Assembly (NCBI RefSeq): GCF_047495875.1
Contig: NC_092459.1
Location: forward strand, 18,213,795 to 18,277,794
Source of the DNA: Pithys albifrons albifrons
Lineage: Eukaryota > Chordata > Aves > Passeriformes > Thamnophilidae
Reading direction: 5' to 3'
DNA length: 64,000 nt
The translations under genes were made by a program, and so were the position numbers. Shown piece after piece: positions 1-11,520 of the stretch (position 1 is the stretch's first letter; the number at the start of each line of letters is the position of its first letter). Under the pieces are notes generated by a model. It did no database searches. It had not been told where the DNA came from and saw only the letters and a list, made by a program, of their open reading frames with translations.

Positions 1-58
1 TAGAAGCAAGGAAGAGAAATGTTTCGGTGATGTACACCTTTGTCATTAATATTCCTTG

Positions 59-454
59 TGTCTTGGTTTGAGCTGGCAAAATGCCAACTGTCCAAGACAG
101 ATTGAAAAGGGAAGAAGGAGGAGAGGGAAAAAAACCTCTAAACCAGGTTTATATCCTGCAACACATAACTCAAAATGCAAGTTACCTTTTTTTTTTTCTC
201 AAGGTTAAATGTCCTTGAGGCACACATTGGGATCATCCCATCCCCTTCTCAGGGGCCACTATACCCTCATTAGGGTCACCATCCCCACACTGAGGTTACT
301 GGCCCCACACTGGGGTCTCCATCCGGTTCAGGCTCCTCCTGCTCCCCCGAGCTCCCAGAAGAAGGAAGACTACCACTCCTTCCTATCTCCCCTCCTCCTA
401 TCAATTAATCTTCTTTTATCGGTCCAGCCACCCTCAGAGGGGCACTTAGGAGTA
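59..454. mobile_element. Possible solo LTR relic (uncertain ends)
   Basis: The sequence starting TGTCTTGGTTTGAG resembles the 5' edge of songbird endogenous-retrovirus LTRs. The 5 bases before it (CCTTG, 54-58) recur at 455-459 and could be a target-site duplication. The proposed right end reads GTA, not the expected ACA, and does not mirror the left end, so the boundary is weak. A 5-base match within 400 bp is also easily due to chance. The body has a purine-rich stretch (about 105-135), a T-run (187-198), and a 20-bp-period minisatellite. No coding potential was recognised. It could equally be another repeat family or unique DNA. Confidence 0.28.
226..326. repeat. Degenerate 20-bp minisatellite, about five units
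   Basis: Four successive 20-bp blocks at 247-266, 267-286, 287-306 and 307-326 share the pattern nCACTGGGGTCACCATCCCC with substitutions, and a fifth, one base longer, precedes them at 226-246. The adjacent pair 287-306 and 307-326 is the most similar. The array makes the region C-rich on the plus strand and removes stops from one plus frame, which explains an 84-codon open frame at 209-463. It lies inside the possible LTR. Confidence 0.6.
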
Positions 455-463
455 CCTTGTTGA

Positions 464-3400
464 ATGGTGATCTCTTAAAGCCTTTTATTGCACAGCATTC
501 CTTGCTCCTCCACCATTGTGCTAGAGACTTCTAACTGCATGCCAAATCCCAGGCTCTTAGCCCAACAATGCCCAGCACCTGAGTTCTCTTAATTCATGGT
601 TTTGCAGGCCACGCTCACACCTCTGCTTCCCAGGGCCCTGACTCCCACCCCCCTGGATAACCTGCCTGGCAGAGGTTCTCCACTTTTTGCTCCCCAAAGA
701 CTCTCCCATTGCAGAACTTCTCCCACCCACTTAAAGGGAGGCAGGTAACTGCTTGAAAGATAGTTAATATCCCTTTGTGCTGAAAATGAAAGTCCCACAG
801 CCCTTGGCCAGCAGAAGCCCCTCCAGGTGCAGTCAGTATCAGTGAGCTGTGGTCCTCACCACTGGCACCTCCCACTTCAGTGCAGCTGGCCTTCTGTGGG
901 GTCTTTTCAGTGCCCCTCACATTAGCAAAACATTACCTTGCACATTAACTCTTGAGTGCTGTTCTAGTTGCAGCAGTTTACAGGGCACACATCTTGAGAC
1001 ACCTCAAGGCAGTTTCAGTGAGAAGGTGGGCAAACTGGTGAAACCAGCAGCAGCTTATCCATTTACAGCAAGAAGTGCCTTTGCTTTAGTACTTTTTGTA
1101 CTTTACTTTTACTAACATATAACAGGGAAACTATTCTGCTGCATAAATATGTAGTTTTAGTGGCTATAATCACAAATCTCTATAATTATTCCTTCTAAAA
1201 CCATGATTTTTCTTCTGGGACAAGAAAATATTTTTAATATCCAGTTTCAGATGAAGTGTTATTAACAGCAATTGGCATAATTCACCAATTTGCAACTTTG
1301 CAAAATTAAAGGTTTAATCTCCTCTTTTCTCACTACAGACCAATACAGAGTTTCCTACTAATATTTCCCTGAAAGCTCTTTTTTAAGGCTGAAAAGGAAC
1401 CATTATGATGCACCTGCATACCATGGACCATTTTTTTTTCAGAGCTATTAGTTTTGGTCAGCCTACAGCAACATTTCTCACTTGGTATGATGCGATGTGA
1501 TGCAAAGTGGCCCACAGAAGATAGGTGAGGGGCTGTAAAAAGGATTTTAAATTGTGTTATCAACATAATACTATTAGTAAACCAAAGAGAGTATATACAT
1601 GTGCTTAATACTCCGATTTTCACAAAAATCTCTTTCACTGGTCAAATTTTGAACTTCTACAAGAAAGTAAGAAGAAAAAATAAGTTATGAATAGAAAAAC
1701 AACAAAACCCCCACAAACACTCTAAAGCTTGTTCTGAAGAGATCAAAAAGTGCTCATGCAAAAGCATGTGTTTTAGCAAGGCTTTCAAAGCTTAGATGAT
1801 CCCTGTGCAAGCTGTGGCCATCAAAATTAAGCTTTTAGGATGTACAGATTTCATTTTTGTTACAGAGTTGAAAATAGAGATGGACTGAAAGATGACTTTA
1901 AGGATATCTTAAGTGCAAAGTTACATTTAAATGTTCTCAATTAGCTCAATAGCATACTGCACTGAGTAGGCATAAAGATGCTCTGAATGGTTTCTGCTGG
2001 TTCCCATTTTAGGTATTTATAGATGCCTCTGCTCAGTTTTTATCTTCTGCATTACTGTAGAAGAGTGTTAAGAAAAACCCAATTGCCCTCTGATTGCTGA
2101 GTATAGAGTCTGAACCCACACTATATTTTGCTACTACGTGTTTAAAAATGAGGCTCATCTGTTCATAATGTTACTGCTGATAGAACTTTCACTATTGCAG
2201 TGGTAGAAAAGGCTGTTATGGGATAATACATATAAAATATTCTTCAGATAAGGAAAAGATTAACTTCTTTATGTGGAACTCTGTAGAATACAGATAAATG
2301 AAGCATTAAGAATGAACTGAACCTGAAGCACATTTTTGTTCCTTCGACTTGGCTGATATAGGGAAAATAGTAAAGATCAAAAGAAAGGGGAATCAACAGG
2401 ATTAGTTTCAAGAACACTGCAGTGTGGACCTGATAATCCTCTCAAATAAATTGTTAGTTTCTCAACAATTTTCAACTAGACTTTGCCTCCCACTTGGTGC
2501 CATTAGCCATGCTGATCCAGTGCTGCTTGCCTTACTTGCAGGAGTATTCTAGACAGCCCTTTTAAATGATACCCCAATGGATTATCTGAACAATTTCCCA
2601 TTGAAGCCAGTGAGTAACCACTGAGTGCTGAGGTAATACAATTTCAATAAATCAGTTCCATCTGAAATGTCAGATAATGGTCAAACTAGATAATGGAAAT
2701 GGAATCCAGCCATATCCCTTTGTGCAATGCCACTTTAATGTGAAATAAAATCTATTCATCCTTTCCACTCCCTAAATCACATCAGTTGAAACAAAGCAGA
2801 AATTGTAAATGCTGAAATTGGGGTAAAGGCATAGATTCGGGGAAGTAGGTAGGGAACAGCAAGTTGGGTGGTGTCATACCTTACCCCTAAAGGGAATAGG
2901 GATTGACTCTCTCCCAGATATAGAGTATGGGGGCTGTCCAGCACTCTGGAAAGTATTGGCCCCCATATTTATATAATGGTTTAATGACTTTAGCTATGAC
3001 CAGTGAATAAAAGTTTCAATCTCTGCCCTCTCCTTTTCACTAGGAGTGGAGGTCAAATGAAGTGGATCCAACCTATTCCTCTGACTTTCAAAGGGAGTTC
3101 CCTAAGTGTCTGGTTATGGTGTAGAAAACAGGGTTGAAGATGCTTTTTTCTCTTCCTAGTGAGGAACAGAAATTGCACAGGATAGGGGAAAGAGCTAGCG
3201 TGTCTCCCTAATCTAGGTCTGTAGTTAGGGCACAGCTCAGGGGCTGGTGGGTGCTGATGTGAGCCATTTCAGATGTTGGAAAACATTAATGGTCCCCTTT
3301 TTGCGGCAAGTATCTTGGTCATAAACTGTGGCTGAACGTGAGGTTGTGATAGATGATTTTGGGAGCCACTAAATGATACAAAGAAGAGGACACATCATCC

Positions 3401-4647
3401 TCTTCATCCAAGTATTTGCCTAACTGTCAGTGTGGGGACTGCCAAAAAAATTATATAGGAGAATACCTGCACTAGGAGATGGTCCAAAGGTAGACATGAA
3501 GCTGCAGAGATGGGTCAGTTTAGGGACTTGCAGAACTATAGAAGGGTAATGAGTTCTTTAGATGTTGCAGGGTCATCTTGGGTGTCTTCAAGAATAGGAG
3601 CTTTTGGGTAAAGGGGAAAGATGGGAAAGGAAAGGAGATTTGTAATTCACATCTTGCAATTTAGGTATCTGAAAGCTGCTTAAGTGCTAGTTTGGCTCCC
3701 AACCCAAGCTGTGCTCTGAATAGCAATCACGTCTAAAAGCTTAACACAGTAGAGTAAGACCTGAGACAAGAAGAAATTAGCTCTGTGGAGGCTGGAAGCC
3801 AAAGTAACATTTTAAAGCAGGAGACAGAGGTACAGTGAATGAAGGCTTTGATGGTACTCAGATGAACAGGCATGAAGTGCAAGGAAGAGGCTACAGTGCT
3901 GAGGCTGCAGTGTTCAAGCTGAGAATTCATTTTGGCAGTAAAGATAACTAGAAAGAAACACATTTTTCAAGCTGAGACTGGGAAAATAGGAACAATATTT
4001 GGCAAAGCCTTTGCTCTGCTAAGAGAGAGGAGAGAGAAACAGCTTGTAACAGTAGTAACATTATTGTTACCTAGTACTATCCTATCCACTGTTAACACAG
4101 ATGTTTGGAGACAGTATAGAAAGGAAATCCAGGCATCATTTCCTAAAAGCCATTAAAAACCTAGTCAGGTAAAATAATGAAAAATGAATTTGATTAGATT
4201 AAAAAGGTAAGATGATGACTAACATCAAAATGGATGTGCATGCAGACAACTTCCTGGACATATAAACAGAAAGCTTCAGTCTTGCAAGCTGATCTTGCCT
4301 TGAAAACAACAGGATGATTCAGCTAGTTCCCTAGCTAATAAAACAAAGTGGTCAAGGGAGCAGTGACGGGCTCTGTGATTTGGATAAACTCAGACCTATT
4401 AGGGCAACCTTCTGCCCTCAACTTATTTGAGGCACAAAAGCCCTATTTTGACAACTCATTGCATGGTTACCAGCCTTTGTACCTTCTTACAACCCATTGA
4501 ATGGGCTGGGATCCGCATGCATTGTGGAGTCTAGAGGGTCCATTCGGTGCCAACAGTAGTGACTTGAAGTCCCTATGATAGATCATTTTATGGATCACGT
4601 GTAAACAAGTGCAGGAAAAATTAAACTGATCTGTCAATAATCAGGAC
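464..4647. other. Unique AT-rich sequence, nothing recognised
   Basis: No protein, RNA gene or interspersed repeat could be recognised. The longest open frames (about 100 codons on the minus strand at 615-920 and 1333-1638) have no recognisable domain, and their composition matches the surrounding DNA. 600-1030 is somewhat more GC-rich than the rest. Confidence 0.6.
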
Positions 4648-4690
4648 CAGGACTTCGATGATCCTTTGGGTCCCTTCCAACTCAGTTTCC
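4648..4690 (+). mobile_element. CR1 LINE 3'-end remnant
   Basis: The stretch reading GACTTCGATGATCCTTTGGG and then TCCCTTCCAACTCAG closely follows the conserved last 40 bases of avian CR1 elements, just upstream of their terminal ATTCTATG repeat. That repeat is no longer visible downstream. CR1 copies are usually 5'-truncated, and this one is reduced to the tail or has an unrecognisable upstream part (perhaps back to 4500). Orientation is plus. Confidence 0.6.
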
Positions 4691-5764
4691 TTTAAATAGA
4701 GTTGTGCTAAATATTCATATGTGGGTTAGCTTAGGAAAGTAAACCAGGCATTTCAATATGCATTAAATTAAATTGCTTCACTGAAATAGCCCCTTGGGGA
4801 AGACCACAGCAGGATAGGAGGGATTTCTACTGGAAGATTCAACGGTGACTCCTACAGAGCATGTAAAATCCCACTAAGACACTTTTTGTTTAAGGAATGG
4901 TGTTGCAGAAATTAATGCTGTGTCAGATCCTCCAGCTTGAGTCAAACTGGTGCATGACTGGAGTCAAGAGTCTTGAAATCAGGATTAAAAAAAAGGCAGC
5001 AGAATGACATGAATGAAAGCAGAACTTGACTCTACATCAGAGCTTTATTCACTTTTCTCTCTAAGACTAATTGCCATTAGCTCAGAAAGCAGGAAGTTCA
5101 GTAAAGGAGAAGCACCAATCACAATAAATTGATTTGAATGCACCTAAAAATAAAAAGCACAGTACTTCTTTCAGATACAGCTGCAAAGAAACTGATTTAT
5201 TACATTTAATATGAAATTGAAATTCTGATTTAATTCTTGAGGGAAAATGTAGCTAAGAACCTAAGACAGGATCACCACAGCTCTCTACTTTAGTACTCCA
5301 AGGAGTCAGTATTCATGTAACATTGAGGTTCTGCAACAAGTTGTGCTGTGTTTTGCTGATGTATTTCGTTGATGTTTCTACTAGGTATGTGTTCCTCTAA
5401 CTCAGAGGCTAATTCAAGCTGCCCTTGGTTTATTACACTTTCCCCTTCTGACACAGTCTATTGCATCCCTGTCTAGTGTCATGACATTCAATTACATACT
5501 AATTTTGAGCAAAAGATTCTTAGAAACCTTTTAAGCTCCAGAAACTGATGAAATAGTGAAAGGTCTTATTGATGTCAGCATTGCCTGACTTTCTTCTCCC
5601 GCTGAAATCTTCCATACCAGCATGTTAATTCTCATTAGGCATTCAGAAGAGTAAAGAAATACCTTGTACAAAAAAACCAACATGAAAATTCTCAAGATGC
5701 CAGTTTCACCACTCAAAAATTAATGGATTACAGATTTAAGATCATCTGAGTAACTTCTTGCAAT
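4691..5764. other. Unique sequence, nothing recognised
   Basis: AT-rich single-copy-looking DNA without recognisable genes or repeats. Only short open frames occur. Confidence 0.55.
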
Positions 5765-5809
5765 CTGACACAGCTATATAATTATTTCCTTTTTTTCCCC
5801 CTCTCTCAG
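5765..5809 (+). other. Candidate 3' splice site (branch point, pyrimidine tract, CAG)
   Basis: A CTGAC branch-point-like motif (5765-5769) lies about 40 nt before an AG that ends a long pyrimidine tract of T-runs, C-runs and CTCTCTCAG (5787-5809). In vertebrate introns this is a textbook acceptor layout. The frame that follows stays open for about 66 codons, to a TGA near 6004. No convincing donor or known protein was recognised, so it may be a cryptic site or a noncoding-RNA exon. Confidence 0.25.
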
Positions 5810-7004
5810 GGTTATTTACCCACATCTGAGATATAAAATGGGAAATATAGGAAAATTTAGGCCATCTGGACCCGTGCCCTGCTTAAGAAGGGTTAACTAC
5901 AAAGTTGAATCCTGTTGTTCTGGGTTTTGTCCAGATGAGTTTTGTGTGCTTCTGGAAATCAGTAGACTACTTTTCTTCTCCCAGCATCATCAGCAGAATC
6001 GCTGAAGCACTGAATTTCAGTTTGAGAAAATTTGAAAAACTGAAGGAATTCCAAAAGCATAGAGTATTGCTACTGCAGGTCAAAACATGAAATTTGTCAC
6101 TTAGGAGTCTATCAGCAAACAATTAAAACTGAAAATATATCTCAGTACAGCCAACATGGCTTTATAGAAGACAAATCCAGTCAATGGATCCTATCTCTTT
6201 TTCTGGTACAACAGGTTGTTAAAGAGGACACAACTAATTTTTACTATAATTTTCTACTACAGCAGAGTATTTTTATACATTTATTACTACAACATAGTAC
6301 TGTAACAAAAAATGTCTGCATTATATGTGGAATTAACAGAATACACACCATAAAAACAAAAGGCATGTTGAGTGACAGATCTGAGAAAATAAGTTGTTAA
6401 GGGGCGTCCATTAGCCAGACAGTTGATAACAGGGTATCAGTTCTTTGTTTGAAGCTGTTCATATGACTGAGAAGATATAAAATCATTGTTGATGTGCTTT
6501 CAAATGACACACACACACAAAAATTGGCAAGGTAGTAATAATAAGAATAAAATAAATATCTGTTATATAGGAGTTGAAACTGTAGAGGCAAATATTTTGA
6601 GTTCAACAAAATTCATTTAAATTGAGTTATATGCAAGGTAATATCAAGAATATCTACAATTTGGAAGACTGTTTCAGAAAGTTCTGTTTCAGACTATGAT
6701 TGGCTGTCATCTCAGACATGAGATGAAGGCAAGATGCAATCTTACCTCACTCACAATAAGGCTTCTCAACATGTAATCACTGTGATCGGCTCCCTGGAAG
6801 TGCAGGGACTGCAAATATCTGTGGAGGTTATGTTCCTTTTTCTTATTTGTTTCTTATTTCATTTCCTGTTTCTCAGAGGCTGTGAGAATGCAAATATGCT
6901 TTCTTAAGTAGTCATCTCTATATATACACATATATTTGCATGCAATTCAATGAGTCATAATAAATAAATGCTTACACTGAAAAATAAAATAGCCTATTCT
7001 GGAT
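5810..7004. other. Unique sequence with small AC and TA microsatellites
   Basis: No gene recognised. It contains a short AC dinucleotide run at about 6507-6519 and an alternating TA/CA stretch near 6919-6936. Confidence 0.55.
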
Positions 7005-7331
7005 TTAAGCTGTATGAAAACAAAGGCTAAAAGATTTTGTCCCCTTACAGATACTATTTCCCTGTCCTTTCAGGAAGATGGGGCACTTTCTCAACATCAC
7101 AGTTTTGGATTCAGCACAATTTTTTGGCCTTGCACAGACTATTTCGATTGTGTGCACCAGTACAAGGACCTCTCTGACACCCTCTACTGTTACAGAGCAG
7201 TGGCTCATTCCTCCCATCCTTCTCCCAAATGGGATCAATATTTGACATTGCAGAAGAAGCTTTTTAAAAAATGAAAAACAACAATTGGCAATGTATCCAG
7301 CTTCCAAAGGCACTCTGTGCTTGCCAGACAC
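7005..7331. other. Stretch open in three frames with an acceptor-like site
   Basis: The minus strand is open for 108 codons across the whole stretch. The plus strand is open for 86 codons (7014-7274), and a second plus frame is open for about 55 codons from 7078. The plus strand has a pyrimidine-rich acceptor-like sequence ending CAG at 7071-7073, so an exon beginning at 7074 is conceivable. No domain or known protein was recognised in any frame, and no good donor follows. This may simply be a locally stop-poor region. Confidence 0.2.
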
Positions 7332-10300
7332 AATAACATCTCCCTCTGTACTTTCTGTCTACAGCTTTTCCATAAGAGACAACCAGGATGCTGAAGTCAT
7401 GGTACTCCTCACAAGCCCTCCCTCTGCCCCACTCTCTTCAAATCATTTCCTGTGCTTTGGGAGACCCTGACACTAAGGCAGGGCCCTCTTTCTCCCACTG
7501 GCCTCCCTGCAGGAAGACAAAAGCCTGGCTGTAATAAAAAAAAGAGAGGTAAAATCTGACAGGGAGATTTGATAATAAATCATCCAAAACAACTCCCACT
7601 TGGTTTCCTGATAAGGTTCCATCATTTTTGTCCCTATAGGGTGGAAAGTCTTAACTTTTCTTTTCTTTCAAGAGCCAGATTTCAAATATTTATTAACTCA
7701 AAGCCAAGCACAAATCAAATGTTTTAGCCCAGGAGTCAAAGAACAACCGAGTTTGCCAATACTACAACAATAGAAAAGTCAATCCCAAAGTCTTCAAAGC
7801 AGTCCTAAGCCCCCCTGAGGCTCTGTTCATCCTGGAGTCCTGGTACATGCTGCAGTTATATCTGCCCCCTGTGTCCTGTCTGAGATAGACTCATAAAACA
7901 AACCAGGGATATGTGCTGGATTAAAACCAAGATCGCTTCTCTGCTTTACTGAACATTGAAATTGGGCAGAGGACAATACCTGTAAATCTATGGATGCAAA
8001 ACCAGCACAGAAGTTATATGAGAGGCAGTAATTCAGCCAGACAGCATTTACTGAGAGAGATTAGAAGCCTTAGGATTTCTTTTCTGAATTAACTGTGATG
8101 TAATCTTCATGTCCCCATAGACAATAACATTACAAGAAAAATTCCTCCTTTTTTTTAGCAAGTATACTTGAGCATTATCTATTACTAAGGTGAAAGAAAC
8201 TCTGAAAAAGCAGAATGGAGTTTCAGAGTATGGTCTTGGTGAACTAGAGTCGATGTTGACATTTATTTTTGCAGCATTTTCAAACTGGTCCAAATAAAGA
8301 CAAAATCCTGTGTCTTTCAAGTTTTTGTTAATTGTGGATGTTCAAATAGAAACACTGGATTTTGCTATTTTTAAGGCTTACTGTGTCCTCCCAAAACAAA
8401 TTAAAAAAAAAAAAAGTAAAATCTTGAATGATGTTGGTGGGGCACTGCAAAATGGACATGGCAAAGATTAGTGAATTGCACAAAATTTGTGATCTAAAGA
8501 TCTGATTTGAGAAAGTGCTTCAACTTCCATATATATAAAAGTCTATATTTTTTACACATATCTCTGGTAGCAAGTGTTCTTATTATTTTAAACCACAAAT
8601 TACGTAACAGCAATACACAAAGATAAAAGTTACTGCAGGTGAAGGTCTAATATCAGTGAAGTCCTGATCACTTTAGAAACCTTGAGAAAAGCAGATCAAA
8701 TTTCAACATAAAAATTCTTTTTTAAAAATGATTTTAATTGTTACATATTGTTATTTATGAAACATATGGAGTGCTATAAGCTATTTCCCTTAGTTTTGAC
8801 AAGACACTTTTCAACATCTGAGAAAAGTGTATTATAGTAAATGATAATCTAAGCTGAGTTCTTGTAACCAGTTTCATGATTTTTCTGTTTAAATCTGCTC
8901 TCTTCCCTCTTGGCTTCACCCTGCTCATTGTTGCTACAAAAGGGATATCAGATTTTCTGAAAATGGGTTCAAATGGGATTTGGATAATTCACAGCCAAAA
9001 GTTTGCCTGTGATGTGCTGATGATTATTTCATACTTTGACCCCTCCATCCAGAGCCATTATTCATATCAAGGGAAACAGTTCAAACCAAGCAGCTGTTCA
9101 TGTTTGCTATGTAGGAAAAAGGAGGACCTTCACTTTCTTTAACCATTCCACCGATTATTTTTTTGCTATGGAGACTAGTCTGAGAAAACACAGGTGTATT
9201 CTTTTTTAACTTCAATTTTATACAAAAGAAGTTTAATGCCCTACCCACAAATCAGTTTTGATTTATTCTAATCATCCATAGAATGAGATGAATGTCTTCC
9301 ACCTCAGTACCACAAGTTTAAATAAGCCATAAATCATTTATTGTTGCAGTTTGGATACACAGTAGGTCAAACTTCCTTAATGTTTGTGTCAGTCTGTCAT
9401 AAAAGCACTGAAAAATCTGGGACCTTTATACTCACTCCCCCCATCTAAAAATCTATATTTACTCAATAACCTTTTGCTCTTCTATTAGTTGCTCACCCTT
9501 GTGAGACAAAACATACACAACATTTATTTTTAGCTTTGCCTTTGACAGTTCATAGTTTGAATCTGAAATGTTTAAATCAAGTAATGATCTCCATAGGAAG
9601 TCTTAAATGCAACAGTGAATCTACAGTATTTTTGGAACTGAACAATGAAAGAATAACTTGAATTTGTGTAGTATTTGAGTGTGTAAAGTAATAATGCTGC
9701 TTTTGTCCATTGCAATACAAATACAGTCTTTACAGAATTTGTTTGCCTTATAATTCTTAGGACATTTACTGGGTTAGGCAGCTGTGCAATAAAAATAAAT
9801 GCCTGAGGTTACTACTGTTTATTTAGTCATAAAACTGCTTTAACTGTATACAACTTTACCTCCAAAATAGTCCAGATTAAGTTCTAGAGCCTGTGAGGAA
9901 TTTTTTTTTTTACAAAAAGTATTTTCTCTCTAACATTGTCAGTGTAATTAATATAAACATTTACTGCTTTACTCCAGGGCTACAGCATGTGCCCCTAAAC
10001 CACAAAAGCTCTTTTTGACTTCAACTGCATTTCTGTTAGTTGGGGAATTGTGAACTTGGCCCTTAAAGCAGCTTGTTAGGATCAGGTGGTCACCACACAG
10101 CACAATAATTCTGGCAATAACTGTCTTTTGATAAAAAGAGTCATAATTGGTTTTGTTAAAAAAAAAAAAAAGATTTTATTTCATAAGCACTGAAACACAC
10201 TTTAGGAACTGAGGCTGGGAAATCTTTGCCAGTCTAGCATGGGGGGAGCCAGAAGGAGGAAATCATGTTGTTGGTAGGTAATAAACTTCCTCTTATTATT

Positions 10301-10450
10301 TTTTTTTCTTCTGGAAGAAAACTGTGATTAATTATCTCAAAACTATGGATGGCCAAGCAACTAGGAAACAAATCTATACCTAAGGAAACAGAGGGGTTTA
10401 AATCTGGAGGGATTTTGTGGGTTTAGAGAGTTTGGGGGGAATTTTATTTT
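7332..10450. other. Unique AT-rich sequence, nothing recognised
   Basis: No genes or interspersed repeats were recognised. Several A or T homopolymer runs occur (for example near 8403, 9901 and 10159). Another pyrimidine tract ending CTACAG lies at 7340-7364, with nothing recognisable after it. Confidence 0.55.
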
Positions 10451-10574
10451 GATGTTTTGTTTTGGTTTTTGGGGTGGGTGTGTTTTGTTTTGTTTTGGGG
10501 AGGGGTGGTGGTGGTTTTTTTTTCTTTGGTTTTGTGGGGGGTTTTTTGGTGGGCTTTTTGTTTGTTGTTTTTTT
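10451..10574 (+). repeat. GT-rich low-complexity tract
   Basis: About 125 bp are composed almost only of G and T, with repeated TTTTG units and G-runs of 4-6 bases. The lack of A and C removes stop codons, so both strands show spurious open frames of 86-88 codons made of W, F, V and G, or of P, K, N and Q. Several G-runs could support G-quadruplex folding. Confidence 0.85.
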
Positions 10575-11520
10575 CTGTCTTGCCTGTTTTGATGGAGATC
10601 AGCTACAAGCAATATGGCAGAGGACAATCTGACCCTCTTGCCATTGAAACATGGATAACAGGACAGGCTTGCTTAATAAAACTTCTCAATCATTGCACAG
10701 AGAGAAGGACAAAATAAAGAAATGAAAGCAATTGTTGATTGAATAAAGTTCCACTGGGAGAATTTAGAAACAGAGATTCAGAGATTTTGTCTGGCAAGGG
10801 CTGCACACTTTTTTAAAACCAAAAATTCATTTCTTTATGTTGTTGTTCTCTTTTTGAAGTTGTAGACCTCTCCTCCCCTTGTTCTGAGGCTTCTTATATC
10901 ATCAGGTTCTCAGATCTTGCCTTCTTTCAATGTCAACATCACAATCCAGTCTTACAGTTCTCCAGCAAATTGAAATAGACAGAATTTGATAATATATTTC
11001 TAGTTTAAGAAAATCAGCCAACTTTTTATTGGGTTTACTATTTTTATATTTAATAAAGAAGTAGTAGAATATACATTTTTTCACCTTTTATCAAAATAGA
11101 GTATTTTATAAGAGATTTTTCTGTATTGCAACTACATCCACAGTCTGTTTTAAAGTTGTCCTTGTTTCTCTGTGAAGCGTTGACAGGCCATCACGCACAC
11201 AAATAGAAATCTTGTCCATGATACAGTATATCTTCATGAAGATTTGTCTAACAAATATCCCTAGAATTAAAAAAAAATAAAATAAAAAAGTGCACCTAAA
11301 TAATTTACTGTATGATGTCATTTCATTACACTGCATTATAAGTATCCTGTGCAAGTTTTTGAATACAAACATTGCATAATACCTGAATTACTTTTAAGAG
11401 ATCGCGGTACATTTCAATACAATAAAAACAATAATTCTAGTTCAATGCAAGGTGACAAAAGACCTAAAAAATTGATTTCAGGATAACTCAGATGGATTTT
11501 ATTGAATCTGACCCTCAGTT
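10575..11520. other. Unique AT-rich sequence, nothing recognised
   Basis: Very AT-rich single-copy-looking DNA between the GT-rich tract and the CR1 element. Short open frames only. Confidence 0.55.
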
